Shown here: positions 26,737-35,133 of the stretch, in pieces
Position numbering within the stretch: the first letter of the stretch is position 1
Layout of the letters: each line of letters opens with the position of its first letter
NCBI RefSeq assembly: GCF_001428105.1
Contig: NZ_LMSJ01000023.1
Span: forward strand, 408,929 to 472,928
Reading direction: 5' to 3'
DNA length: 64,000 bases
Source: Paenibacillus sp. Soil766
GTDB lineage: Bacteria > Bacillota > Bacilli > Paenibacillales > NBRC-103111
Notes under the pieces: generated by a model
Seen by the model: the letters and a program-made list of their open reading frames with translations, nothing else
Databases searched by the model: none
What the model was told of the DNA's origin: nothing
Program-made: the position numbers and the translations under genes

Positions 26737-27702
26737 CTACGCGAATCGATTCTCTTCAGGATCTTCCGTATCGTAGCCGATGGCATCAAACGCCGACCAC
26801 AGCTCAGGAGCAATCGGGTAATTCGCGAGTTCTATGGTCTGGGCTACCCGTTCTGGTTTCGACATGCCGACGACCGTGCTGGCAATCCGCAGGTCGCGAA
26901 GCGAGAATTGAAGTGCTGCAGCGGCCAGCGGAACATTATATTCCTGGCAAACCTTGGCGTACATGCGCGCTCGCTCCAATACGATTGGCGGAGCATCGCT
27001 ATAGGCATAACGCGCATAGGCATCCGGTCCTTTGGCCAATATGCCACTGCCATAAGGAGCGGCGTTAATGACCGCCACATCCCTGCGACTCGCGACATCA
27101 AGCAAAGGTTCGGCAGCCCGATTGAGCAGCGTATATCGATTGTGGGTTTCAACAGCGCTGAATGCTCCCGTTTCGACATAACGAATGAGCATATCGATCG
27201 GTCCACCAGATATACCGATGTGATCGATGACTCCCTGCTCTTGAAATTTTTGCAGTACTTCTAGCGGTCCGCCAGATCCCATAACATTCTCGAAGGTTGT
27301 ATTTTCAGGATCATGGATGTAAACATATTGCAGATGATCCAGTCCTAAGCGTTCGAGACTTCCTTCGATGGAACGTTTGATCTGTTCGCCGCTGAAATCG
27401 CCAGTCTTAAAGTCGCGGTCGGCTTTGGTGGCCAACACGTAACCTGCCGGAAGTCCACCATTCGCTTGAATGGCTTTGCCGATACGCCGTTCGCTCTCGC
27501 CTTCGCCGTATGCCGCAGCTGTATCTATAAAATTGATTGGGCTTTCGAAAGCGGTGCGCAGCGTCACCAATGCCTGTTCTTCCGACGTGCTATACTGAAA
27601 GGTCTCCGGCATATCCCCGAGCGGAGCGGCCCCAAGACATAGCGGTGATATAAGCAAGCCAGTACTGCCAAGCGGCCGTTTGGATAATAAAGCATTCGTC
27701 AT
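26737..27702 (-). CDS. Aldo/keto reductase, probable aldose 1-dehydrogenase
   Basis: This 321-residue NAD(P) barrel has a tetrad consistent with D and Y in FIDTAAAYGEGESE, K in LATKAD and H in YVYIHDPE. Its length and the YSTSEEQALVTLRTAFE region fit the D-threo-aldose/L-fucose dehydrogenase group, which oxidises a sugar at C1 to a lactone. GAGGA lies six bases before the second of two close ATGs (27702), which I take as the start. It is 31 bp downstream of the UxaA gene and shares its promoter. It is the best candidate for the first step of the pathway. Confidence 0.85.
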   Translation of the reverse strand: MTNALLSKRPLGSTGLLISPLCLGAAPLGDMPETFQYSTSEEQALVTLRTAFESPINFIDTAAAYGEGESERRIGKAIQANGGLPAGYVLATKADRDFKTGDFSGEQIKRSIEGSLERLGLDHLQYVYIHDPENTTFENVMGSGGPLEVLQKFQEQGVIDHIGISGGPIDMLIRYVETGAFSAVETHNRYTLLNRAAEPLLDVASRRDVAVINAAPYGSGILAKGPDAYARYAYSDAPPIVLERARMYAKVCQEYNVPLAAAALQFSLRDLRIASTVVGMSKPERVAQTIELANYPIAPELWSAFDAIGYDTEDPEENRFA

Positions 27703-27733
27703 ATGCATTCCTCGCTTTTTGATATTGTCTGTA

Positions 27734-30436
27734 TTATAACGACACGCCTAGTAAGCCCCGCGTCATTTGAAAATCGATATTACCTTGCTTATAGAGACTC
27801 GGCACATAAGTATGTTCCAAAATTTGTTTGCTGCGTTCGAGAATTTGATTCCCCCACAAGCTCGGGTTGCCCGTGAGCTCCAGGTCGATATCTTGCTGAT
27901 AGTTATGCAGCACGGCCTGCTCCGACGTTATTTGCAGCATCGGGACGAAAGGATGCGTCTGCATCGGACGGTCACCAATTAGCGCGATGATTAATTCCAC
28001 ACCTGTAGCAGCGAGTCCTGTTGTCGTCTCTACGCTATGCGTTGTCGGGGTCTCCATAACGTGGAAGCCGTTTCGGCGGACGTGTTCCCCATAGGCGATA
28101 GTCGGCCGAACTTGAGATGTAGTAAATAGATGTTGACCGAAAGCAGCTGATGCAAGCAACTCGCTGTTCTCGGGAACGACGACCAAGCCTCCTGCGACGA
28201 CAATCATCTTGGTTAGTAGCGCCAGCTGCTCGCCGGCATCTTCGGTAATAGCACCAACACTTACGATCCCGATTCGCAGCCCTTCCAAACCGACCGTCAC
28301 CTTTTCTGCAGGATTGGCCGCAGCCAATCGATCGGCGAACCAGGCTTCGACCTTCTCGCTCACCTTGGCAATTCCGCCGTCGAGCTGGATGCTGGCATAA
28401 CCGAGCCGGCTCGCATCAACGCCTATCACTTCCATCTGATGGCGCATGTAGTCGTTATGCGTTTTCTCGCAGCCATGCTCTAGCAGCAAACAATGCTCAA
28501 CCATTGGATGCGTAATATAACCGATCATCGTGCGGGCAAACAGCGATTCGGCTGGCCCTCCCGAGGTGCCGCAGCCTTCCGTGTGCGCCAATGTGACAAA
28601 GCGCGAGAGCTCGGGCTGTCCTGCTCCTTGTTTGTTCAAACTCCGTGTGATCATGCCCGCTACCTGTCCGGCACAAAGACTGGTCGGGACGATCAAGCCG
28701 ATGTTGTCACTGGACTGCCGATCGCGATATTGAGTAAAGGAAAATTGAATCGGGTTAACCATCGCTACGGTATCATCTTGAATTTCTATCGGAGCCCCTG
28801 TCGGGACGGGGGTGTGAAGCAGCGTCTTCAGCTGGCTGGCATCGTTCTGCTGCCAATTGCGCCAAATTTGTACCTGGGCATGACCCGCCTTCTCGCCGAC
28901 GCTTCGCTGGCCAGAGGCAATTCGGATCGCCAGCTCGAATACCTCTTTGCCCAGCTCATCCATTGACTTGCCTTCCAGATACTGCCCCGCGTTCACATCC
29001 ATGTCGTTCGAGAGCAATTGGAAGCGGCGAGTTGTCGTTACCACCTTGACTGTTGGCACATATGGAAAGTTCGTAATCGAACCATTTCCCGTCGTAAAGA
29101 AGATGACATTGCAGCCTGCTGCCACCTGTCCGGCGATGCTCTCCAGGTCATTGCCAGGGCTGTCCATGAAATAGTAGCCGCCATCCTTCATGATCTCCCC
29201 GTACTCGGTTGCATAATCAATCCGCGTTATGGGATCTTTCTTCATAGCGGCGCCTATGGATTTGAGATAGATGTTGTACAAGCCTCGATACATGTTGCCG
29301 CCAGACGGGTTACCCTCCGCGCTAGTGCCGTGCCAGGACGTGCGCTCCTTAAATCGGTTCACAAGTTCCAGAAATTTGCGCGCGGTTTCCACGTTGCGTA
29401 CTTTCGACAGGACATGGGGCTCAGCGCCTATCAACTCATCGGTTTCGGCCAGGCTAGCCGCACCGCCGTAACGAACCAATTGTTCCGAAATCCAGCCGAG
29501 CAGTGGATTCGCAGATACACCAGAAAATGCGTCTGAACCGCCGCACTGCAAGCCGAACCGCAAGTGGCTGATCGATTCAGGCGTACGCTGCATGGCATTG
29601 ACCGTTGGCAGCCATTCCTTTACTAACGCTTCACCTTTAACCAGCTCCTCTTCAAAGCTGCCTGTGAGCGATACGAACTTGTGCAGCACGTCTTCGATCG
29701 GGTAGTTGTGCTCGTGGGCATAAGCCTCCACCATCTTGTTCGTAACCGATTCATTGCCATAATCGACGACCAATACCGCACCAACGTTCGGGTTCACCAT
29801 GAAACCCGCGAGCGTCCGTAGCAGCAATTCCACATTATTCGGCTTCTTCGTGCCGCCTTCCGTGTGCGCGACGGGAACTATCCCGTCAATATTTGAATCG
29901 TTCTTCCATTCGGCTTGTAGGCGGGCGGCAAGCTCATTCACGTAGCTCCCCGTGTGCGAAGTGGTGCCGAGTAGAACGATGTAGTTCCGAGTGCCAACAC
30001 CGCGATCTTCATGACGGCGATACCCCATGAAAGTAGGCGTCTCCGTAAATGCTGGGGATGCCGGAGCTGGCCGAAAGTTCTCCTCGTCAAAGATATAAGG
30101 AGGAATTTGATCACCGAAATTGGGCTCATCTGGCACCGCAAATGTCAACTGGCGCACGCTAAGCGCTCCCAGTACAGTTTCGTTGATCACATAGTGGCCA
30201 GGCTGAATTGGTTTAAGCGCCACGCCGAAAGGCAAATGCCACGAAAGCAGCTCTTCGCCAGGAGCAATCGCTTTCACCGCAAATCGATGGCCTTCCATAA
30301 CTGTGTAATCCAGTGTGAGGAATTGGCCTTCATATTGAATGACGGTACCCGCGTTCAATTGGCGAATCGCAACGGCGCAGTTATCCCCGGGCAAGGGAAG
30401 TCTCGCTACTTCTTCAAATTGGTAAACGACGTCCAT
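27734..30436 (-). CDS. Double-length UxaA-family (altronate dehydratase-like) protein
   Basis: This 900-residue protein has an N-terminal SAF-like domain followed by two UxaA-type modules. Module 1 keeps QCGGSDAFSG (297-302 onward) but has lost the usual cysteines: GTTSH for PTxxC, HTEGG for HxxGC and DYGNE for GCE. Module 2 keeps exactly those cysteines (PTSLC, C587; HTEGC, C622; HGCE, C656) but lacks CGGSD. Normal UxaA proteins are about 500 residues with all motifs in one chain. In Campylobacter fucose loci a split UxaA accompanies similar enzymes. The start at 30436 has AAAGGAGCC upstream; the frame extends 17 codons further into the promoter. Confidence 0.85.
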   Translation of the reverse strand: MDVVYQFEEVARLPLPGDNCAVAIRQLNAGTVIQYEGQFLTLDYTVMEGHRFAVKAIAPGEELLSWHLPFGVALKPIQPGHYVINETVLGALSVRQLTFAVPDEPNFGDQIPPYIFDEENFRPAPASPAFTETPTFMGYRRHEDRGVGTRNYIVLLGTTSHTGSYVNELAARLQAEWKNDSNIDGIVPVAHTEGGTKKPNNVELLLRTLAGFMVNPNVGAVLVVDYGNESVTNKMVEAYAHEHNYPIEDVLHKFVSLTGSFEEELVKGEALVKEWLPTVNAMQRTPESISHLRFGLQCGGSDAFSGVSANPLLGWISEQLVRYGGAASLAETDELIGAEPHVLSKVRNVETARKFLELVNRFKERTSWHGTSAEGNPSGGNMYRGLYNIYLKSIGAAMKKDPITRIDYATEYGEIMKDGGYYFMDSPGNDLESIAGQVAAGCNVIFFTTGNGSITNFPYVPTVKVVTTTRRFQLLSNDMDVNAGQYLEGKSMDELGKEVFELAIRIASGQRSVGEKAGHAQVQIWRNWQQNDASQLKTLLHTPVPTGAPIEIQDDTVAMVNPIQFSFTQYRDRQSSDNIGLIVPTSLCAGQVAGMITRSLNKQGAGQPELSRFVTLAHTEGCGTSGGPAESLFARTMIGYITHPMVEHCLLLEHGCEKTHNDYMRHQMEVIGVDASRLGYASIQLDGGIAKVSEKVEAWFADRLAAANPAEKVTVGLEGLRIGIVSVGAITEDAGEQLALLTKMIVVAGGLVVVPENSELLASAAFGQHLFTTSQVRPTIAYGEHVRRNGFHVMETPTTHSVETTTGLAATGVELIIALIGDRPMQTHPFVPMLQITSEQAVLHNYQQDIDLELTGNPSLWGNQILERSKQILEHTYVPSLYKQGNIDFQMTRGLLGVSL

Positions 30437-30476
30437 CGATGTTTGGCTCCTTTGATGAAAATTTCTATTTCGGTGC

Positions 30477-30515
30477 GTATACATCATATTGTACCAAGAT
30501 TATGGCATTTGTTAA
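30477..30515 (-). promoter_or_regulatory. Promoter with GntR operator candidate 4
   Basis: On the minus strand TTAACA (30510-30515) and TACAAT (30488-30493) are 16 bp apart, each 5/6 to consensus. Overlapping the -10 and start region is ATATGATGTATAC (30477-30489), close to the site at 25655. It should drive the UxaA and aldo/keto reductase genes. Confidence 0.5.
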
Positions 30516-30604
30516 TTCTTTACCTTTGCAAAAACATACTCTATTTTGATATTCTATAAGTAAGATATTTTTATGAAGCGAGATGATCTGGGGAGGTGAA
30601 CCAA

Positions 30605-31507
30605 ATGCAAAATCCACTTATTAAGAATTTTTTTAACGACCACCTCCTGCCGTTTGACATTGTATTTAAGGACATAAAAACACCAAATCGAGAACTACCC
30701 GAACATCTTCATGATCGCTATGAAATGGTATATGTTTATAGTGGAAAAGGTACGTTTTTCTTAAACCAAATGCTCTATGAAATGAATGAAGGAGACCTCT
30801 TCATCATTCCTGGTAATACCATTCATCAGGCATTGCCAGATTCGGAATCTCCTATTACAGCCACTGCTGTCTATTTTGATCCGCAACTGATCGGACATTA
30901 TTCAGCAGGTGATTCGTTTACGAATATGCAAGTTTTTGAGCGAGCCCGAAAATATAAGAGCTATAAGCTTGTTGTCCCAACAGCCATGCGCCCTCATCTT
31001 GAAGAAAAACTCAACCAGCTGCATGAAGAATTGGAACGACACGAAGCTGGTTTTAGATACGCGGTTCAACTACATTTAAATAGCCTTCTGATCATCATTA
31101 ATCGTTTGATATTAAAAGACCCCCATCATCAGCTAGCCGAGTCCGATGTCGGCCCCTCCTGGCTACTAAACATACTTCAACACTTAGATCAGTTTCACAC
31201 TGACCAAATCGTTGGACTTTCGTATTTGGCAAAGCAGACTTCAGTCTCAGCAGCTCATTTATCTAGGGTGTTTAAACAATTAACAGGGATGAACATCACC
31301 GACTATGTGAATGCCAAGCGAATTTCAACTGCCAAAGAGCTGCTCTTAACTACTGACTTAGGTATTGATACGATCGCACACAATTGCGGATACGAGAGCT
31401 TACCTTATTTTCATAAATTATTTAAGAAATTCACTGGTGTAACCCCAGGCCTATATCGAAGAAAAGTGATGAAAGAACTTAGCTTCCAAATAGACAATAT
31501 GACATAA
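30605..31507 (+). CDS. AraC-family regulator with cupin sensor
   Basis: This 300-residue regulator has an N-terminal cupin (PEHLHDRYEMVYVYSGKG... GDLFIIPGNTIHQA) for a small ligand and a C-terminal AraC double helix-turn-helix (LSYLAKQTSVSAAHLSRVFK... CGYESLPYFHKLFKKFTG). GGGGAGG precedes the ATG at 30605. It is transcribed divergently from the UxaA gene, so it is a second likely regulator of that pathway next to GntR. TTGCAA and TATTCT about 18 bp apart may be its promoter. Confidence 0.9.
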   Translation: MQNPLIKNFFNDHLLPFDIVFKDIKTPNRELPEHLHDRYEMVYVYSGKGTFFLNQMLYEMNEGDLFIIPGNTIHQALPDSESPITATAVYFDPQLIGHYSAGDSFTNMQVFERARKYKSYKLVVPTAMRPHLEEKLNQLHEELERHEAGFRYAVQLHLNSLLIIINRLILKDPHHQLAESDVGPSWLLNILQHLDQFHTDQIVGLSYLAKQTSVSAAHLSRVFKQLTGMNITDYVNAKRISTAKELLLTTDLGIDTIAHNCGYESLPYFHKLFKKFTGVTPGLYRRKVMKELSFQIDNMT

Positions 31508-31535
31508 AAATGTGAAAAATGTGATATTCCAGAAT

Positions 31536-31575
31536 TAAAAAACGGAGCCCGCAAACCAGCGGTGCTCCGTTATTA
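31536..31575. terminator. Bidirectional terminator between convergent genes
   Basis: CGGAG-c-CCGC and GCGG-tg-CTCCG form a hairpin with A/T-rich flanks on both sides, between the AraC gene (plus) and the acetyltransferase (minus). It shares its sequence with the terminator at 9777-9809. Confidence 0.75.
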
Positions 31576-31602
31576 TTATTTCAGAATTTGTTAGAATATT
31601 AA

Positions 31603-32382
31603 CTAACACCTATTTCTCTCCATCCATTCAACTGCCCAGTCAACTAACGGTTTTTGCTTCATAAATCTTACATCAGCATTACCAACTTGATGAATCTTAA
31701 TGTTATTTTCTTTATCATATTCATGTCCTAACTTTACAAAATCTACGTCATCTACTGCTTGAGTAGTGTAAGTAACCCACTCTCTCTTTCCATCTTTGAT
31801 TATTGCACTACGTTCATCAATATATCTTTTAGTAGGAAAGTTTGCTCTAGTTTCAGCTAAATGCAGCGATGTATTTTTATCATATCCGACCCCAATTAAT
31901 AATACATATCCATCTAATTCATACAATTTATCTATTGGAGAGTTTTTACCAAAAATATTGCTTAAATCATGTTCTTTTGTCATATATTCTGCATGTTTTC
32001 CTACTGCTGCTAGTGACCTTGCCGGGTGATCTGTCCTTAATACTCCTGGCCACTTTCTAAACATTTCGGCTACGATACCCATTCCAATTGCGGGTGTAAT
32101 ATCTTTGTCGTAGGCAGGCCAATTTTCGCGAATTATAGGCCACCATTCCTGTGGTACTTCCCCATGAACCCCAGTTGATGGATCTAGATTTTTCCACGTT
32201 TGAGACGGCATCATTAAAGTTCCTTCTACTCCCACTATTTCTAGAAGTGAACTAATTAACGTTTCAGCCCCTCCTACTACAAAGCCCAGACTATTTAACG
32301 AAGTATGTACAAGTATAGTCTGTCCTTCTGTTAATCCGCAGTTTGTAAACTGTGTGATTAAATCGTCTTTGGTTAATATCAT
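31603..32382 (-). CDS. Aminoglycoside N3-acetyltransferase-like protein, AAC(3) family
   Basis: This 259-residue protein fits the Antibiotic_NAT fold: ILVHTSLNSLGFVVGGAETLI near the start and DHPARSLAAVGKHA in the middle. Family enzymes move acetyl from acetyl-CoA to the 3-amino group of aminoglycosides, although some members (such as Bacillus YokD/BA2930 types) have unclear substrates. GGAAGG lies nine bases before the ATG at 32382; the frame runs 12 codons further up. The gene is more AT-rich than its neighbours and unrelated to them in function, so it may have been acquired. Resistance cannot be concluded from sequence alone. Confidence 0.85.
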   Translation of the reverse strand: MILTKDDLITQFTNCGLTEGQTILVHTSLNSLGFVVGGAETLISSLLEIVGVEGTLMMPSQTWKNLDPSTGVHGEVPQEWWPIIRENWPAYDKDITPAIGMGIVAEMFRKWPGVLRTDHPARSLAAVGKHAEYMTKEHDLSNIFGKNSPIDKLYELDGYVLLIGVGYDKNTSLHLAETRANFPTKRYIDERSAIIKDGKREWVTYTTQAVDDVDFVKLGHEYDKENNIKIHQVGNADVRFMKQKPLVDWAVEWMERNRC

Positions 32383-32430
32383 TCTAGTAATCCTTCCGCT
32401 ACCTAGTCTCGTATACAAAAAGGTACCTAC

Positions 32431-32462
32431 AGTCTGAACACTTTATTACAAGTGTCCAGACT
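32431..32462. terminator. Imperfect 13-bp hairpin between GH13 and acetyltransferase genes
   Basis: AGTCTG-a-ACACTT and AAGTGT-c-CAGACT pair with one mismatch. It follows the GH13 stop on the minus strand but lacks a T run. It could end the maltodextrin operon or sit in the acetyltransferase leader. Confidence 0.4.
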
Positions 32463-32493
32463 TATGAGTACTAAGTGACATAGTCTTTACTAT

Positions 32494-34281
32494 CTAAGCC
32501 GTCAAAATTGCACAACCAAATGCCGGAAGCTGCACAGTCAAATGTCTATCCGATTCGCTAACCGCGTAATCTACTTCATTAAGAACATCCGTAACCTGAT
32601 TATTGGAGGCTGACCATGGAACTGTAACCGCCAATTCCTGCGGATTCGGGGAATGATGGATGATGACCGCAACGCGTTCACTGTCATACTCGCGCAGAAA
32701 GCCCAACGCGTTCCGTGCTTCATCAACGAACCATAGTCGAAAGCTGCCGCGTGTGAGTGCGACGTAACGCTTGCGAATCGCGATGAGTTTGCGATATAAA
32801 GTCAGCATCTCTCCGTTCTGCGCTGAGCTCTCCCAGATCATTGGTTTGCGGCAATCCGGATCGGTTTCACCCGTCATTCCTATCTCATCGCCATAATAGA
32901 TCATCGGCATCCCGAGATAAGTGAATTGAAAACAAACTGCCAGTTTCATCCGAGCAACTGCCGTTTCTGTTTTATTCCAACCCCAGCCCCCCTTGCTACA
33001 GGCGGTGAGAAACCGCTCCGTATCATGGCTTCCCAGCAGTTGAAGATTAGCTGAGTTCGCCTGATCCGTGTAGCTCATCTGAATGTGAACGATTTCCTCC
33101 AGAAAGCGGGTCGCACCTACCGTTTGGCGGGCAAAAAAATCAAGTACAGCTTCACGAAACAGATAGTTCATCACGCTATCGAACTGATCTCCTCGCAGCC
33201 ATGGTCCTGCTTCGTGCATAATTTCGCCAATTAGAGCAAGTTCGCCGCAAATGCCCTTCACTTCTGTCCGCAACCGGCGCCAAAATTGCTGATCAACCTC
33301 ATTTGCCACATCAAGCCGCCAACCGTCGATCCCCACTTCTTCGATCCAGTAGCGCGCCACCTTCAGCAGGTATTCGACAACCTCCGGATTGGATGTATTC
33401 AACTTCGGCATTGTGGATTCGGCATGAGAGAATGTCTCATAACTTGGAATCGGCTTCTGAACAATAGGAAAGCTATGAACATGGAACCAGTCCTTGTATG
33501 GTGAAGCATCCCCTGATTTCAATACATCGCGAAATGCGAAAAATTGGTCTCCTGAATGATTAAATACAGCATCCAGAATTAGACGCATCCCATGCTGCTT
33601 AGCTGACCATTTCAGTAACTTCAATAGTCCAATATCTCCGAAAGAGGGATCAATCTGGTAATAATCCGATGTATCATATTTGTGATTCGTGGGTGATTTG
33701 AAAATCGGTGTCAGATAAATCGTATTCACTCCGAGCTCGGCCAAATAAGGCAGTTTTTCGATGATACCCTGAATATCCCCTCCGAATAGGGAGTCGCTTT
33801 TCGGTTTAGCCTCTGACGTCCAAGACTGAGAACCTGGAGGATCGTTAGCAGGATCGCCATTATGAAAGCGATCAGGAAATATTTGGTAGACGATAGCTTC
33901 AGGCAACCACGATGGAACCTGAGGAATATCCGCATCACAAATATAGGAAAATTGGAAGTAACCTGCCTCCGTCCGGTGCATGGAAGCGCCACGCTCCCCG
34001 TACCAAACATCATTGCCTTCTCGTGTTCGAACCATAAATAAGTACCGCAGTCTCCGCTTGGGAAGCTCTACAATCGTTTCATAGTAGTCAAAATGCCGGG
34101 TAAACCCGACCTTCTCCATCTCCTGCGGCAGTTCTGTTCCCGGCGAGTGGTAACGATCCGCATGTAGGATATAGCAAGATAGTGTCGTGTTTTTTTTCAT
34201 CCGAATACGGACCTTAAGTTGGGTTTGATTCAAGGCGAAAGCATAAGGGGCCTCGCTTGTATGATATATAGACTCGAACAT
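32494..34281 (-). CDS. GH13 alpha-glycosidase, neopullulanase/cyclomaltodextrinase type
   Basis: This 595-residue enzyme has an N-terminal beta-sandwich (about 1-120), a GH13 barrel with nucleophile D324 (GWRLDVANE), acid/base E353 (LIGEIMHE) and D420 (LLGSHDTERF), and a C-terminal beta domain. MPKLN at about 291-295 is the mark of the neopullulanase/cyclomaltodextrinase group. No signal peptide is present, so it should split imported maltodextrins or cyclodextrins in the cytoplasm. It is the last gene of the binding protein-MalF-MalG-GH13 operon, 27 bp after MalG, with AGAAGGAGA before its ATG. Confidence 0.93.
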   Translation of the reverse strand: MFESIYHTSEAPYAFALNQTQLKVRIRMKKNTTLSCYILHADRYHSPGTELPQEMEKVGFTRHFDYYETIVELPKRRLRYLFMVRTREGNDVWYGERGASMHRTEAGYFQFSYICDADIPQVPSWLPEAIVYQIFPDRFHNGDPANDPPGSQSWTSEAKPKSDSLFGGDIQGIIEKLPYLAELGVNTIYLTPIFKSPTNHKYDTSDYYQIDPSFGDIGLLKLLKWSAKQHGMRLILDAVFNHSGDQFFAFRDVLKSGDASPYKDWFHVHSFPIVQKPIPSYETFSHAESTMPKLNTSNPEVVEYLLKVARYWIEEVGIDGWRLDVANEVDQQFWRRLRTEVKGICGELALIGEIMHEAGPWLRGDQFDSVMNYLFREAVLDFFARQTVGATRFLEEIVHIQMSYTDQANSANLQLLGSHDTERFLTACSKGGWGWNKTETAVARMKLAVCFQFTYLGMPMIYYGDEIGMTGETDPDCRKPMIWESSAQNGEMLTLYRKLIAIRKRYVALTRGSFRLWFVDEARNALGFLREYDSERVAVIIHHSPNPQELAVTVPWSASNNQVTDVLNEVDYAVSESDRHLTVQLPAFGCAILTA

Positions 34282-34308
34282 TCATGATCTCCTTCTAGTA
34301 CGCGTGAC

Positions 34309-35133
34309 TTAGCCTTTGGATGCACCGACCGTAAGACCGTCTATTAAGTATCGCTGCAGCCAAAAATAAAGAATAATAATCGGAACTGCCAAGAGTACCG
34401 CGCCAGCCGCAAACATCGTAAATTCTGTTGAGTTCTTTTGGCTGACCATTTCATAGAGCCCTACAGCTAATGTGATTTTTTCTTGTGATCGCAGAATGAG
34501 CCTAGCAAAGATGAAATCAACCCAAGCTCCTGAGAAAATAACGAGGCTAACGTAGGTCAGCATAGGTTTGGATAGGGGGAAAATAATTTTCCAGAATACG
34601 ACGCTATGCGTGGCCCCATCGATTAAAGCCGCTTCCTCCAAACTGCGCGGAATTGTATCATAGAACCCTTTTGCCACGAACATATTCATAACGAATGCAC
34701 CTGAGCTGTATACCAAGATGAGCGCCCAGTGATTATTCAACATTTTAATTTGGGACAACAGGATGAAGATGGAAATCATCGCCATAAATCCGGGAAACAT
34801 ATTTAGAATAAGCAGTAGCATTAACCCCTGTTTCCTGCCGGGAAACCGAAACCTGGCCAAGGCGTACGAACCAAGCGTGGTCAGCAAGCTCCCAAATAAT
34901 GTGGAGAAGAAAGCTACTTTCAGCGTATTCATAAACCATATGGGGTAACGGTGGATCGGACTTGTAAACAAGTCACTGTAATGATCCAGTGTGAGCGAAC
35001 GTGGAATGAAGGTATCACTGTATAAGCTGTTTCCTGTTTTCAAGGAAGACATGACGATCCACAAGGCAGGATACACGCTCGCCAATGAAAGAACGGTCAG
35101 GATCAAATAGGTCACCACGAGGCGAATTTTCAT
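34309..35133 (-). CDS. Maltodextrin ABC permease, MalG-like
   Basis: This 274-residue permease has six helices, the EAA loop LEEAALIDGATHSVVFWKII and the C-terminal IDGLTVGASKG typical of MalG. Its ATG overlaps the MalF stop as ATGA, which implies coupled translation, and AGGAGG lies inside the MalF end. It is the channel partner of the MalF-like protein. Confidence 0.93.
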   Translation of the reverse strand: MKIRLVVTYLILTVLSLASVYPALWIVMSSLKTGNSLYSDTFIPRSLTLDHYSDLFTSPIHRYPIWFMNTLKVAFFSTLFGSLLTTLGSYALARFRFPGRKQGLMLLLILNMFPGFMAMISIFILLSQIKMLNNHWALILVYSSGAFVMNMFVAKGFYDTIPRSLEEAALIDGATHSVVFWKIIFPLSKPMLTYVSLVIFSGAWVDFIFARLILRSQEKITLAVGLYEMVSQKNSTEFTMFAAGAVLLAVPIIILYFWLQRYLIDGLTVGASKG

